Shown one piece after another: positions 14,875 through 23,400 of a DNA stretch of 25,884 nucleotides. A program made the translations under genes and the position numbers. Under the pieces are notes generated by a model. That model was not told the origin of the DNA. It ran no database searches and saw nothing but the letters and a program-made list of their open reading frames with translations. Numbering within the stretch: position 1 is the stretch's first letter; the number at the start of each line of letters is the position of its first letter. Origin of the DNA: Hyphomicrobium_A sp035517115 (GTDB taxonomy: Bacteria > Pseudomonadota > Alphaproteobacteria > Rhizobiales > Hyphomicrobiaceae). The stretch spans positions 1 through 25,884 of the forward strand of contig DATIZL010000019.1 of the NCBI GenBank assembly GCA_035517115.1, read 5' to 3'.

Positions 14875-16338
14875 GTGCGTCGCGTTGTTCGGATTTTGCT
14901 TGTGTCCGGCCTGGCATTGGCCGGGGCCAGCCTCGCGCAAGCCCGCGAACGCCTGGTGATGCCGTTCGATTGCGGCCTTGAAGGCGGCCGCATTAGACTC
15001 TCCCCCGCCATCCCCAAAAGCTACCCCATCATTGGAACGCGCCAGGAGGAGGCGATCACCACCTGCCGGCCGCCGCTGGCGAGCGGCTGTCGCACCTTGA
15101 TGGTGCATCGCTTCGTCATCTCCTGCGGCGGGGTCGGCGTCGCGTGGATGCGCGTCGTGGCCGCCATCGGACGCACAGGCGCGAGCCGCGCCTGGGTCGA
15201 CGATGGACGCCTCAACGTCATGCTGCCGGCGCGCGCCGCGCAAGGACCGGACGCGGGTTGCTTCGAGGGGCTCCCCGCGGGAGGCGGCGATCGCCTCGCC
15301 CGGCGCGTCGTGTTCATGCAGGAATGCCTTCCCTGGCGCCGCCGCCTCGCCGACGTTGATCACGTCGTGCTTCCCGAGGGCTACGCGCCCATCGGCGAGT
15401 TCGGCGCACGGCTACAGCTCGTCTCCGCCGATGCCGGCTACAGCTTCGACGAGGCGCGACTCGATGCCGGGTTGGACGACGCGGCGCTGGCGCCGCGGCA
15501 CGGCGGAACGCTCCTCAGCAAGGCCGACCCGCAGGCCGCCGCCGACTCCGCAGGAGCGATCTACGGCGGCCCGCACGGCGCAGCCATGGCGGGCGATGAC
15601 TGGGTCACGGTCGTCCGCGACGAGCGCGACTACAATGGCGGCGCGCCGCCACCGGCGAAGACCGCGGGCCATCCGGCGGCGTGGATGGTTTTCCTCGTCG
15701 CCTTGGGTCTCATGACGGCGGCCGGCGCGGTGCACTTGCGCGCCTCCCGGCTGTGGCCGGCGCGCGCCCTCGCCTCCGCTCCGCGTCTCGCCCGCGCTTT
15801 CCGGCGCGACGCCTCCGAGCGTGCGGCGCGCCGCGCGTCCTCCACCCAAAACCTCACCGACGCCGGGGCCGCGGTCGGCGCGTTCTTCGTTCAGACCGAG
15901 GCGGCAGTTGCGCAGCTCAAAGGCGCCGGACCGCTGCGCGATGTGCTGCAATCCGAGCTGAGACACTTGCGCCAGCGTCTGAGCAACGTCGAGGCCGGCG
16001 CGCGCGAGGGCGTGCCGCCCGCGAATACGGGCCCGCACTACCGCGCCCTCGTACGCGAGCTCGAGCGCATCCGCCGCATCGCGGAGAGCGCCGCCGCAAG
16101 CCTTTCCGGGGGGCGGTCGCCGGCCGCCCTTCCCAGCACGGTGAGCGAGGCCTACGATGTCCTCGGCGTCAACGCGGATGTGAGCGAGGATGTGGTGAAG
16201 AAGATCGTCGATGCGCTGCGCATGAGCTGGCATCCCGATCACGCCCGCGACGAGGAGGATCGCCGTGCACGCGAGGAGCGCATCCGGCGGATCAACGTCG
16301 CTTGGGATCTCATCACCTCCAAGCGCGTGGCGGCCTGA
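14875..16338 (+). CDS. Transmembrane protein with Cys-rich exported domain and C-terminal J domain
   Basis: I do not recognise a named gene. The 487-residue product begins with a signal peptide (about 1-23, ending LAQA). An exported domain (24-265) has six cysteines (33, 64, 72, 84, 129, 151), enough for three disulfides. One transmembrane helix (about 268-288) and a basic stretch rich in Arg follow, then helical, possibly coiled-coil segments (about 335-405), and a J domain at 424-487 (YDVLGVNADVS...) with an intact HPD at 453-455. This predicts the J domain in the cytosol, able to stimulate DnaK, and the Cys domain in the periplasm. The start is GTG 14875 with GAGGGGGA at 14863-14870; no ATG fits better. 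A pcm-like gene follows after 93 nt on the same strand. The role is unknown; a membrane-anchored co-chaperone is the reasonable guess. Confidence 0.82.
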   Translation: MRRVVRILLVSGLALAGASLAQARERLVMPFDCGLEGGRIRLSPAIPKSYPIIGTRQEEAITTCRPPLASGCRTLMVHRFVISCGGVGVAWMRVVAAIGRTGASRAWVDDGRLNVMLPARAAQGPDAGCFEGLPAGGGDRLARRVVFMQECLPWRRRLADVDHVVLPEGYAPIGEFGARLQLVSADAGYSFDEARLDAGLDDAALAPRHGGTLLSKADPQAAADSAGAIYGGPHGAAMAGDDWVTVVRDERDYNGGAPPPAKTAGHPAAWMVFLVALGLMTAAGAVHLRASRLWPARALASAPRLARAFRRDASERAARRASSTQNLTDAGAAVGAFFVQTEAAVAQLKGAGPLRDVLQSELRHLRQRLSNVEAGAREGVPPANTGPHYRALVRELERIRRIAESAAASLSGGRSPAALPSTVSEAYDVLGVNADVSEDVVKKIVDALRMSWHPDHARDEEDRRAREERIRRINVAWDLITSKRVAA

Positions 16339-16395
16339 AGCCGCCCAAGCTTCTATCGTCGCCTTGGCACATGGCGGGCAACCGTCATTGTTCGT

Positions 16396-16412
16396 CGCCG
16401 CTTGTTGCGGCG
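16396..16412 (+). other. Small hairpin in front of the pcm ribosome site
   Basis: CGCCGC (16396-16401) and GCGGCG (16407-16412) pair around a TTGTT loop, ending 4 nt before the Shine-Dalgarno GAGGAA (16417-16422). It could modulate translation or stabilise a processed message. It also makes the TTG at 16402, inside the loop, an unlikely start. Confidence 0.3.
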
Positions 16413-16431
16413 CATTGAGGAATTGGTAGGC

Positions 16432-17157
16432 GTGGCGGCGGTACGATTTTCGCTGTTGATCCTGCTTTTAGGCGCAGCAGCCATGGCCGAGGACGATCGC
16501 ACCGACGAGCGGCGGCAGATGGTCGACGACATCGTCGCGCTGTCGCGGCTTGTGGGGGGCGGGAGCGGCCCGGGCGAGATCGGCGCGCGCGTGCTCGCGG
16601 CCATGGGCAAAGTTCCGCGGCACGAGTTCGTGCCCGTCCTGCAGAGGCGCGCTGCCTACCGCAACCGGCCCCTTTCCATCGGCTCCGGCCAGACCATCTC
16701 GCAGCCTTACATCGTCGCGCTCATGACCGACCTATTGGATCTCAAGCCCAGCGACACGGTGCTGGAGATCGGCACCGGCTGCGGCTACCAGTCCGCCGTG
16801 CTCGCGGAGCTTGCGAAGGACGTCTACACCATCGAGATCGTGGATGCTCTGGGGCGCACCGCGGCTGCGACGCTCGAACGCCTCGGCTACGCCAACGTGC
16901 ATCCGAAGATCGGCGACGGGTACAAAGGCTGGCCCGAGCACGCCCCCTTCGATGCCATTATCGTGACCGCCGCTCCCGACCACGTGCCGCCGGCGCTAAT
17001 CGAACAGCTGAAGCCCGGCGGGCATCTCGTCATCCCCGTGGGCAAGCTCGCGCAACAGCTTCTCGTCATAACCAAGAACGCGGACGGGAGCACGTCGCAG
17101 CGGGAGATAACGCCGGTGCAGTTCGTGCCGTTGACGCGCGACAAGCGCGAGCAATAG
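16432..17157 (+). CDS. pcm: Protein-L-isoaspartate O-methyltransferase with predicted signal peptide
   Basis: The enzyme family methylates L-isoaspartyl residues with S-adenosylmethionine, starting repair of damaged proteins. From GTG 16432 (GAGGAA at 16417-16422, 9-nt gap) it has 241 residues. The conserved PIMT core is intact: LSIGSGQTISQPYIVALM (81-98, with the family's Ser/Thr active-site loop), SAM motif I VLEIGTGCGYQSAVLAEL (110-127), GDGYKGWPEHAPFDAIIVTA (161-180) and LKPGGHLVIPVG (193-204). Residues 1-19 look like a Sec signal peptide (basic residue, LLILLLGAAAMA core, cleavage before EDD), which cytoplasmic Pcm lacks. If export is real, the site of action is the periplasm. Starting at TTG 16402 would add 10 residues before the hydrophobic segment but has no better ribosome site. 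It follows the J-domain gene by 93 nt. Confidence 0.9.
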   Translation: MAAVRFSLLILLLGAAAMAEDDRTDERRQMVDDIVALSRLVGGGSGPGEIGARVLAAMGKVPRHEFVPVLQRRAAYRNRPLSIGSGQTISQPYIVALMTDLLDLKPSDTVLEIGTGCGYQSAVLAELAKDVYTIEIVDALGRTAAATLERLGYANVHPKIGDGYKGWPEHAPFDAIIVTAAPDHVPPALIEQLKPGGHLVIPVGKLAQQLLVITKNADGSTSQREITPVQFVPLTRDKREQ

Positions 17158-17171
17158 CCGCGCAGGCGGCT
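17156..17171. terminator. Short bidirectional terminator candidate
   Basis: AGCCGC (17156-17161) and GCGGCT (17166-17171) form a 6-bp stem around a 4-nt loop, followed on the plus strand by TTA. It occupies nearly all of the 14 nt between the convergent pcm and the small exported-protein gene, and overlaps the pcm stop codon. It has too few Us to be certain. Confidence 0.35.
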
Positions 17172-17573
17172 TTAGCTCCATTTCCACGTGAGATTGAGCT
17201 GCTTGTATTCGGTGGCCTGCGCCGGTGCGTCGGGCGCTTCCATGTCGAGCTCCTTGCCGGCCGCGTCGTAGAGGTGCAGCTCGCCGTCGATATCGAGCGT
17301 GCGGCTGCCGACCGTGCAGTTGTAGGGGATTGCCCGCGCGCCGCCGAGATTCACCCATTGATTGCCGAAACGGCGCCCGATGCAGACCACCTTCTCCGCA
17401 TTGATGTTCTGCTTCTTGAGCTCGCCATTGATCTCGTCGATCAGCTTGCCGTTGTCTTTGAGCTGCTCCATCACTTCGTCGAGCGGGATTGAGCCCGGTG
17501 CCAAAGCCGCGGTGATGCCGAGCGCCAGGAAGGCGGCCGACGCGAGCGCAAGCCGAAGCCCGGATTTGAGCAT
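17172..17573 (-). CDS. Small exported protein of unknown function
   Basis: I do not recognise a family. The 133 residues start with a clear Sec signal peptide (about 1-25: basic MLKSGLRLALAS, core AAFLALGITAALA). The mature part, about 108 residues, has a predicted helix (PLDEVMEQLKDNGKLIDEIN, about 30-49) and then a segment likely to be mostly beta. That segment holds two cysteines (64 and 86) in VVCIGRRFGNQW and AIPYNCTVG, which could form a disulfide. It ends with an aromatic tail LNLTWKWS. The start ATG at 17571-17573 has GGAG about 8 nt upstream. It is 60 nt downstream of uvrD on the same strand and ends 14 nt from the convergent pcm. Codon use looks like that of its neighbours. It is probably a free periplasmic protein. 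Confidence 0.72.
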   Translation of the reverse strand: MLKSGLRLALASAAFLALGITAALAPGSIPLDEVMEQLKDNGKLIDEINGELKKQNINAEKVVCIGRRFGNQWVNLGGARAIPYNCTVGSRTLDIDGELHLYDAAGKELDMEAPDAPAQATEYKQLNLTWKWS

Positions 17574-17633
17574 GGGACCGCTCCGTTCAAAGTCGAGCCC
17601 TGCGTATCCTAGCAGGTTTTTAGGTGGAGCTTC

Positions 17634-20051
17634 CTAGGCGCGCACGACGAAGCTGTCGACCACGCGCTTGCGCCCCGCCGTATCGAAGTCGATCGTCAGC
17701 TTGTTGCCGTCGACGTCGACGATGGTGCCGGCGCCGAACTTCTGGTGCGACACGCGCTCGCCCGGCCGGAACGTTGGCTCGCCGCTCGAGGCCGCGATGA
17801 GCTCGCCCTCGATCGTCGTCGGCCCGCGCGCCTTGCGCGCTTTCGCCGGGCTCCACTCCTCCTGAGCGCGCGACTTCGCCCGCTGCCAGCCCGGCGTCTC
17901 ATAGGCCGCCGCGAAGGGCGCGACATCGTCGAAGCGGCTGCGTCCGAACGGACCGGCGAAGTTCTGATAGGCCCCGCCGAACGGCATCTTGGCCTCCAGC
18001 ACCTCGACGTGCGCCTCGGGCAGCTGGTCGACGAAGCGGGACGGCAGCGCCGATTGGTAGAGCCCGCGGTTGCGGCGGTTCTGCGCAAACGACACTTTGG
18101 CGATGCGCTTGGCTCGCGTCAGCCCCACGTAGGCGAGGCGCCGCTCCTCCTCGAGCCCCGCCTGCCCGCTCTCATCCAGCGAGCGCTGGTGCGGGAAGAG
18201 CCCCTCCTCCCAGCCGGGCAGGAAAACGACCTCGAACTCGAGGCCCTTGGCCGCGTGCAGCGTCATCAGCGAGACGCGCTCGCCGTCGCCCGCCTGGTCG
18301 GCGTCCATCACGAGGCTCACGTGCTCGAGGAAGCCCTCGAGTGAGTCGAACTCGTGCATGAAGCGCACGAGCTCTTTGAGGTTTTCCAGCCGCGACTGCG
18401 CCTGCGGGCTCTTGTCCGCCTGCCACATGGCCGTGTAGCCGGACTCATCGAGGATGAGCTCCGCGAGCTCGGTATGGCGCATGTGACCGACCTGGCCGCG
18501 CCAGCGCTCGAAGCTCGCGACTAGGCCCGCCAGCGAATGGCGCGCCTTGCCCGGCAGCTCCTCGGTCTCGATAATCATCTGCGCCGCCTGATAGAGCGGG
18601 ATCTCGCGGGCGCGCGCCAGCTCGTGCAGGCGCTTCAACGAGGTGTCGCCCAAGCCGCGCTTCGGCACGTTGACAATGCGCTCGAACTTCAAGTCGTTGG
18701 CCGGGTTCGCCGTGATCTCGAGGTAGGCGATGGCGTCCTTGATCTCCTGGCGCTCATAGAAGCGCGGGCCGCCGATCACGCGGTAGGGCAGTCCCATGGT
18801 GATGAAGCGGTCTTCGAAGGCGCGCATCTGGAACGACGCGCGCACCAAGATCGCGACCTCGTTCAAGTGCTGCCCATCCTTCTGCATGCGCTCGATGTCG
18901 TCGCCGATGGAGCGCGCCTCCTCCTCGTCGTCCCACACGGCCATCACCGTGACCTTGGCGCCGAGATGTCCGTCGGTGAAGAGCGTCTTGCCGAGCCGTC
19001 CCTTGTTCTCGGCGATGAGGCCCGAGGCGGCGGCGAGGATATGGCCCGTCGAGCGGTAGTTGCGCTCGAGCCGGATGACGCGAGCGCCGGGAAAATCCTT
19101 CTCGAAACGCAGGATGTTGTCGACCTCGGCGCCGCGCCAGCCGTAGATCGATTGGTCGTCATCGCCGACACAGCAGAGGTTGGGCGAGCCCTGCGCCAGC
19201 AGCTTGAGCCACAAGTACTGGGCGATATTGGTGTCCTGATACTCGTCGACCAGCATGTAGCGGAAGCGGCGCTGGTAGTCGGCGAGCACGTCGGGGTGCT
19301 CGAGGAACAGCCGCAGGTTCTCGAGCAAGAGGTCGCCGAAGTCGCAGGCGTTGAGCTCTTTGAGGCGCCGTTGATAGGCGCCGTAGAGCTGTGCGCCCTT
19401 CCCTGCGGCAAACCCGAACGCCTCGCCCGCAGGGACCTTATCGGGCGTGAGCCCGCGGTTCTTCCAGCCGTCGATGAGGGCCGCGAGCTGGCGCGCCGGC
19501 CAGCGGTCCTTGTCGAGACCCGCCGCCTCGATCACCTGCTTCATGAGCCGGACCTGGTCGTCGGTGTCGAGGATGGTGAACCCGGATTTCAGCCCGACGA
19601 GCTCGGCATGCCGGCGCAGGATCTTCACTCCGATGGAGTGGAACGTGCCGAGCCAGGGCATGCCCTCGACGATGCCGCCGACGAGGTCGCCGACGCGCTC
19701 TTTCATCTCGCGCGCGGCCTTGTTGGTGAAGGTGACGGCGAGGACCTGGCTCGGGTAGGCCTTGCGGCTGGCAAGAATGTGCGCGATGCGCGTGGTTAAG
19801 ACGCGCGTCTTGCCGGTTCCGGCGCCCGCGAGCACCAGCACGGGCCCTTCGAGCGCCTCCACCGCCTGCCGCTGCTCGGGATTGAGCCCTGAAAGATAAG
19901 GCGGCGTCGCAGAGCCCTGCAGGGCGCGCGAGGACACAGATGCTCTCGGCTCGCGCGAGCTCTCGGCCGCGGGCGAAGCCTCCGGCAAGTCGAACGGAGG
20001 ATCGTCGGACGCGTCCGTCGCGTTCGCCAAATGTTTTCCGTTTTGCGCCAT
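17634..20051 (-). CDS. uvrD: UvrD/PcrA-type DNA helicase
   Basis: This superfamily 1A 3'-to-5' helicase unwinds DNA in nucleotide excision and mismatch repair and displaces stalled RNA polymerase. From ATG 20051 it has 805 residues. A disordered, acidic/Ser-rich N-terminal extension (about 1-50) precedes the helicase core: Q motif LNPEQRQAVEALEG (56-69), Walker A AGAGTGKT (75-82), Walker B LVDEYQDTN (about 268), motif III GDDDQSIYGWRGAE, motif IV RNYRSTGHIL, motif V TLHAAKGLEFEVVFLPG and motif VI AYVGLTRAK. The last 45 or so residues (FRPGERVSHQKFGAGTIVDV) form the Tudor-like domain that contacts RNA polymerase in PcrA/UvrD. A TTG at 20060 extends the frame by 3 codons but overlaps the likely -10 box. 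A small exported-protein gene follows after 60 nt. Confidence 0.96.
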   Translation of the reverse strand: MAQNGKHLANATDASDDPPFDLPEASPAAESSREPRASVSSRALQGSATPPYLSGLNPEQRQAVEALEGPVLVLAGAGTGKTRVLTTRIAHILASRKAYPSQVLAVTFTNKAAREMKERVGDLVGGIVEGMPWLGTFHSIGVKILRRHAELVGLKSGFTILDTDDQVRLMKQVIEAAGLDKDRWPARQLAALIDGWKNRGLTPDKVPAGEAFGFAAGKGAQLYGAYQRRLKELNACDFGDLLLENLRLFLEHPDVLADYQRRFRYMLVDEYQDTNIAQYLWLKLLAQGSPNLCCVGDDDQSIYGWRGAEVDNILRFEKDFPGARVIRLERNYRSTGHILAAASGLIAENKGRLGKTLFTDGHLGAKVTVMAVWDDEEEARSIGDDIERMQKDGQHLNEVAILVRASFQMRAFEDRFITMGLPYRVIGGPRFYERQEIKDAIAYLEITANPANDLKFERIVNVPKRGLGDTSLKRLHELARAREIPLYQAAQMIIETEELPGKARHSLAGLVASFERWRGQVGHMRHTELAELILDESGYTAMWQADKSPQAQSRLENLKELVRFMHEFDSLEGFLEHVSLVMDADQAGDGERVSLMTLHAAKGLEFEVVFLPGWEEGLFPHQRSLDESGQAGLEEERRLAYVGLTRAKRIAKVSFAQNRRNRGLYQSALPSRFVDQLPEAHVEVLEAKMPFGGAYQNFAGPFGRSRFDDVAPFAAAYETPGWQRAKSRAQEEWSPAKARKARGPTTIEGELIAASSGEPTFRPGERVSHQKFGAGTIVDVDGNKLTIDFDTAGRKRVVDSFVVRA

Positions 20052-20059
20052 AGTTCGCA

Positions 20060-20086
20060 ACTATATCAAGAGCACTCTTGCGGCAA
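20060..20086 (-). promoter_or_regulatory. Candidate uvrD promoter with very short leader
   Basis: Read on the minus strand, TTGCCG (20086-20081) and TATAGT (20065-20060) form a sigma70-like pair with a 15-nt spacer, shorter than the ideal 17. Initiation 6-8 nt after the -10 would fall at about 20052-20054, almost on the ATG (20051). That implies a leaderless or nearly leaderless message, which agrees with the lack of a Shine-Dalgarno sequence before this start. Confidence 0.4.
20067..20080. promoter_or_regulatory. Perfect inverted repeat between the uvrD -35 and -10 boxes
   Basis: CAAGAG (20067-20072) and CTCTTG (20075-20080) are perfect inverted copies separated by 2 nt. The element fills the spacer of the candidate uvrD promoter, a classic operator position. 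It does not match the alphaproteobacterial LexA box (GTTC-N7-GTTC). Confidence 0.4.
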
Positions 20087-20372
20087 CCGCTGGGCGTCCC
20101 TCGCCCACACCAGATATGGGAATTGTGGCCGCGGCGGTCGCCCCGCGCCTCGCGCAATTCCCGCAACTACGTCACTTTTCTTGAGCGCGGAGGCGCTTCT
20201 GATCGAGGGTCGCAAACCAGACAGGGGACGGCGAATAAGCTAGAGTGAACCAGCGTTGATTTGGTGGCAGGTGTCTCGGGTCCCTCCCGCCACATGGTCG
20301 TAGGAACAAGCGAGAGGGACTACGTCAGAGACGGCGCCGCCTTGGCTCCAGCTCTGCAATTTTGATAGAGCG

Positions 20373-20394
20373 GGGCCGGCCGCCAATCCGGCCC
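20373..20394 (+). other. GC hairpin directly upstream of the asmA ribosome site
   Basis: GGGCCGG (20373-20379) and CCGGCCC (20388-20394) form a perfect 7-bp stem with an 8-nt loop. It ends 12 nt before ATG 20407. The weak ribosome site AAAAGG (20398-20403) follows immediately, so the hairpin could affect initiation. Confidence 0.4.
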
Positions 20395-20406
20395 TCGAAA
20401 AGGTCG

Positions 20407-23400
20407 ATGAGCAACGGGCTTCTGTACATCGCCGCCCTGATTACGCTCGCGCTCGCCGCGCTGTTCGCGGTGCCGTATTTCATCGATTGGAACGGCTATC
20501 GCGGCGTGTTCGAGGAGGAGGCGACTCGCATCCTCGGGCGCGAGGTGCGCGTCGGCGGCGACGTGAACGTGCGCCTCTTGCCCGCGCCCTACGTACGCTT
20601 CGACAAGCTGCGCATCGCCGACCCCTCCTCGACGACCGGTGAGCCCTTCTTCCGCGCTGACAGCTTCACCATGAAGCTCTCGGTGCCGCCGCTGCTCAAG
20701 GGCATCCTCGAGGCCAACGAGGTCGAGCTCAAACATCCCATTTTGCGCCTTTCGCTTGACGCCGACGGCGGCGGCAACTGGCGCACGCTCAGCATTGCAC
20801 CCGGTACGCTGCCGTTCGTGCCGGCCGACATCTCGCTGCAGTCGGTGCGCATCAAGGACGGCCTGGTGGCCCTGCAGGGACCCAAGGGCACCGCGTTCGC
20901 GGAGCTTGACGGACTCAACGGTGAGTTCAAGGCCGACTCGATCGACGGCCCGTTCTCATTCAAGGGCACGGCGGCTTGGCAGGGGGCTCAGCGCGAGTTC
21001 CGCGTGGCGACCGGTGCCATCGACCCCGAAGGTGCCATCCGCTTCAAGTCGATCGTCCGCGCCGAGCGCGCCAACACCTATTCCGTCGACGGGCGCCTCC
21101 TCGACCTCAAGGGGCGTCCGCGGCTCGAGGGCGAGATGACCGCCAAGTTCGAGCTCGACAGCGCGCTGGCCGACGCGGCGGCGCCTGCGGCCGACGGCAC
21201 GACCACGCCCGCCAAGGCTGAAAAGGCCGGCATCGACTTCAAAGCGGCGCTCGCCGGCGACGCCAAAGGCTTGAAGCTCGACGGCATAACCCTCTCGTTC
21301 GAGCGGTTGGGGCAGCCGCAGCTCATCACCGGCAGCGCGGAAGCCACCTGGTCGGACGCGCTCAACGTGGAGCTCAACCTCGCCTCGCGCTGGCTCGATC
21401 TCGACCGCATCGCCGGGGCCGCTGGCGGCAAGCGCCCGCTCGACACCGTGGAGAGCTTCGTCGGTGCTGTCATGGATTCGTTGCCGGCGCAGGCCGAGAC
21501 GAAAGTGCGCTTCGACGTCGACCAGGCCAATCTCGGGGGCGAGGCCGTCAGCGCCATCCGCCTCGAGGCCGTGCGCAGCAACGGCGCCTTGCTGCTCAAG
21601 GATTTGCGCGCTGGCCTGCCGGGCGGGGCCAAGCTCACGCTCGATGGTACAATCGCCGATGTCGCCAACGTCCGCACGTTCCAGGGTGATCTTGCCCTGC
21701 GCGGCACCAGCCTGCCGCGGTTCCTGACCTGGGTCACGCAGGACGGAACCGCCGCCGATCTCGTGCGCAGCGACGGGCCGTTCTCGCTGCAGGGCCGACT
21801 CGCTTTGAGTGACAAGGCGGTCGATTTGACCGATGCGGGAGGCGAGATCGGCGGAACGCCGCTCACGGGCACGGTGCACTACGGGTGGGGCGAGCGCACG
21901 CAGATTGCCGTCGGCATCGAGGGTGAGCAGATCGACGCGAGCCAGTTCTGGCCCACCGCGGTCGGCTACCTCAAGGGCATGCTAGTCGGGGCCGAGCCCG
22001 AGACGACTAAGAAGGACGGCGCATCCGCCGCGCCGCAACCTTGGCTCGACCTTGCCAAGACCGATTTGTCCCTGCGGCTGCGCACCGCCGAGCTCAAGAC
22101 CCAACAGCAGCCGGTGCGCAACGTCGACCTCGACTTCGGCGTCGAGAAGGGACGTCTGTTGATGCGCAGATGCAAGCTCGCGACCGACGACGGGCTGGAG
22201 CTCGAGCTCGACGGCGATGTCGCCGACGTGAGGGCGCAGCCGCACGGAGCCTTGCGCTGGACGCTGGCCGTTCCCAACAAAGATGCCTTCACCTCGTTCG
22301 TACACTTAGCCGAGCTGCCGGAGGGCGCGTCCGAAAAGGTGACGCGCTACGCGGCACTTGCACCAGCGCGGCTTGCGGGCGGCATCGAGCTTGGTGTGCG
22401 GGCGCCGGGCGCAGCCGACATCCTTGCCGACGGCGAGACCGTAGGCGGCCGGTTGACAGGCGCCGCCCGTCTCGACGGTGGTCTCGCCAAATGGCGCGGT
22501 GCCGGCGCGGACATCGAGCTCACGCTACAGGCGACCGACGTGGTGCAAGCGTTCGACAGCCTCGCCGCACGCGCATCCCCTGTAGGGGCGCAACCGCCGC
22601 GTCCAGGCGAGATCTTCGTGAAGGCGGTCGGAAAGCCGGGCGACGGCCTACTTGCCAGCGCATCGATCAAAACCGCGGGCCTATTCTTCGGCTACGACGG
22701 CAACGTCGCCCTGCCGCCCGACAGCGCCGCCACGTTCGACGGCGAGGTGCGCGTGTCCGCGCGCGATCTTGGCGACGCCTTGGCCATCGCCGGGCTCGGC
22801 TCCGGTGGGGCGCTGCGCGGCGCGCGCGCCGTCGGCTCGCTCAAAGTGGCGTCCGCGTCCGGCGCCATCGAGGTCAAGCCCTATAAGCTCACGATCGGCG
22901 GCAGCAAGGTCGACGGCACCATCGCGCTCGCCTACCCCGAAAGCGGCACGCCCATCGTCACCGCGCAGCTCGAGGTCGACGAGGCCTCGCTCCCGGGCCT
23001 GCTCGGCATCGCGCTCGACAACAGGGTCGCCGGCGCGGCCCCCGCACTCGCAGCCGCACCGGGTGCGCCCGTCCCGCCTGCCGCACCGGCGCTGGAGCCG
23101 CTCACGGCCGGCAAATCCATCTGGCCGGAATCTCAGTTCGACTTCGCGGCGCTCGACGGCGTCGAAGGGAAGCTCGGCGTCACCTTCGGCACGCTCACGC
23201 TGGCACCCGGCATGGGCATCAGGAATGCGCGGGCCGAGGTGGCGCTCGCGCCGGGTAAGATTGCGCTGACGAAGCTTGAGGGCAAGGCCGTGGGCGGGGA
23301 CCTCTTAGCGACGGCGGCGCTCGAGCGTGCGCCGGGCGGAGCCAAGCTCGCCGGCGACGTTCGCATCAACGGCATGCGCCTTTCGGCTGCGGCTGCAGCC

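Larger units (their letters stand above)
20052..20406. promoter_or_regulatory. uvrD-asmA divergent intergenic region
   Basis: This 355-nt region holds no supportable gene. It contains the uvrD promoter and its palindrome at the left end. A long-loop inverted pair, GTCCCTC (20280-20286) and GAGGGAC (20314-20320), lies in the middle, and a GC hairpin (20373-20394) lies just before asmA. A convincing asmA promoter was not found; the AT-richer stretch 20225-20265 is the likeliest place. A 70-codon plus-strand frame at 20031-20243 has no recognisable product and overlaps uvrD. Confidence 0.4.

Noticed and set aside
18537..19799. 420-codon plus-strand frame inside uvrD on the opposite strand
   Set aside because: uvrD carries all helicase motifs on the minus strand; this frame shows none and looks like a codon-bias shadow.
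20045..20100. LexA box upstream of uvrD
   Set aside because: A GTTC at 20053-20056 is not followed by a second GTTC at N7, so the alphaproteobacterial SOS box is absent.
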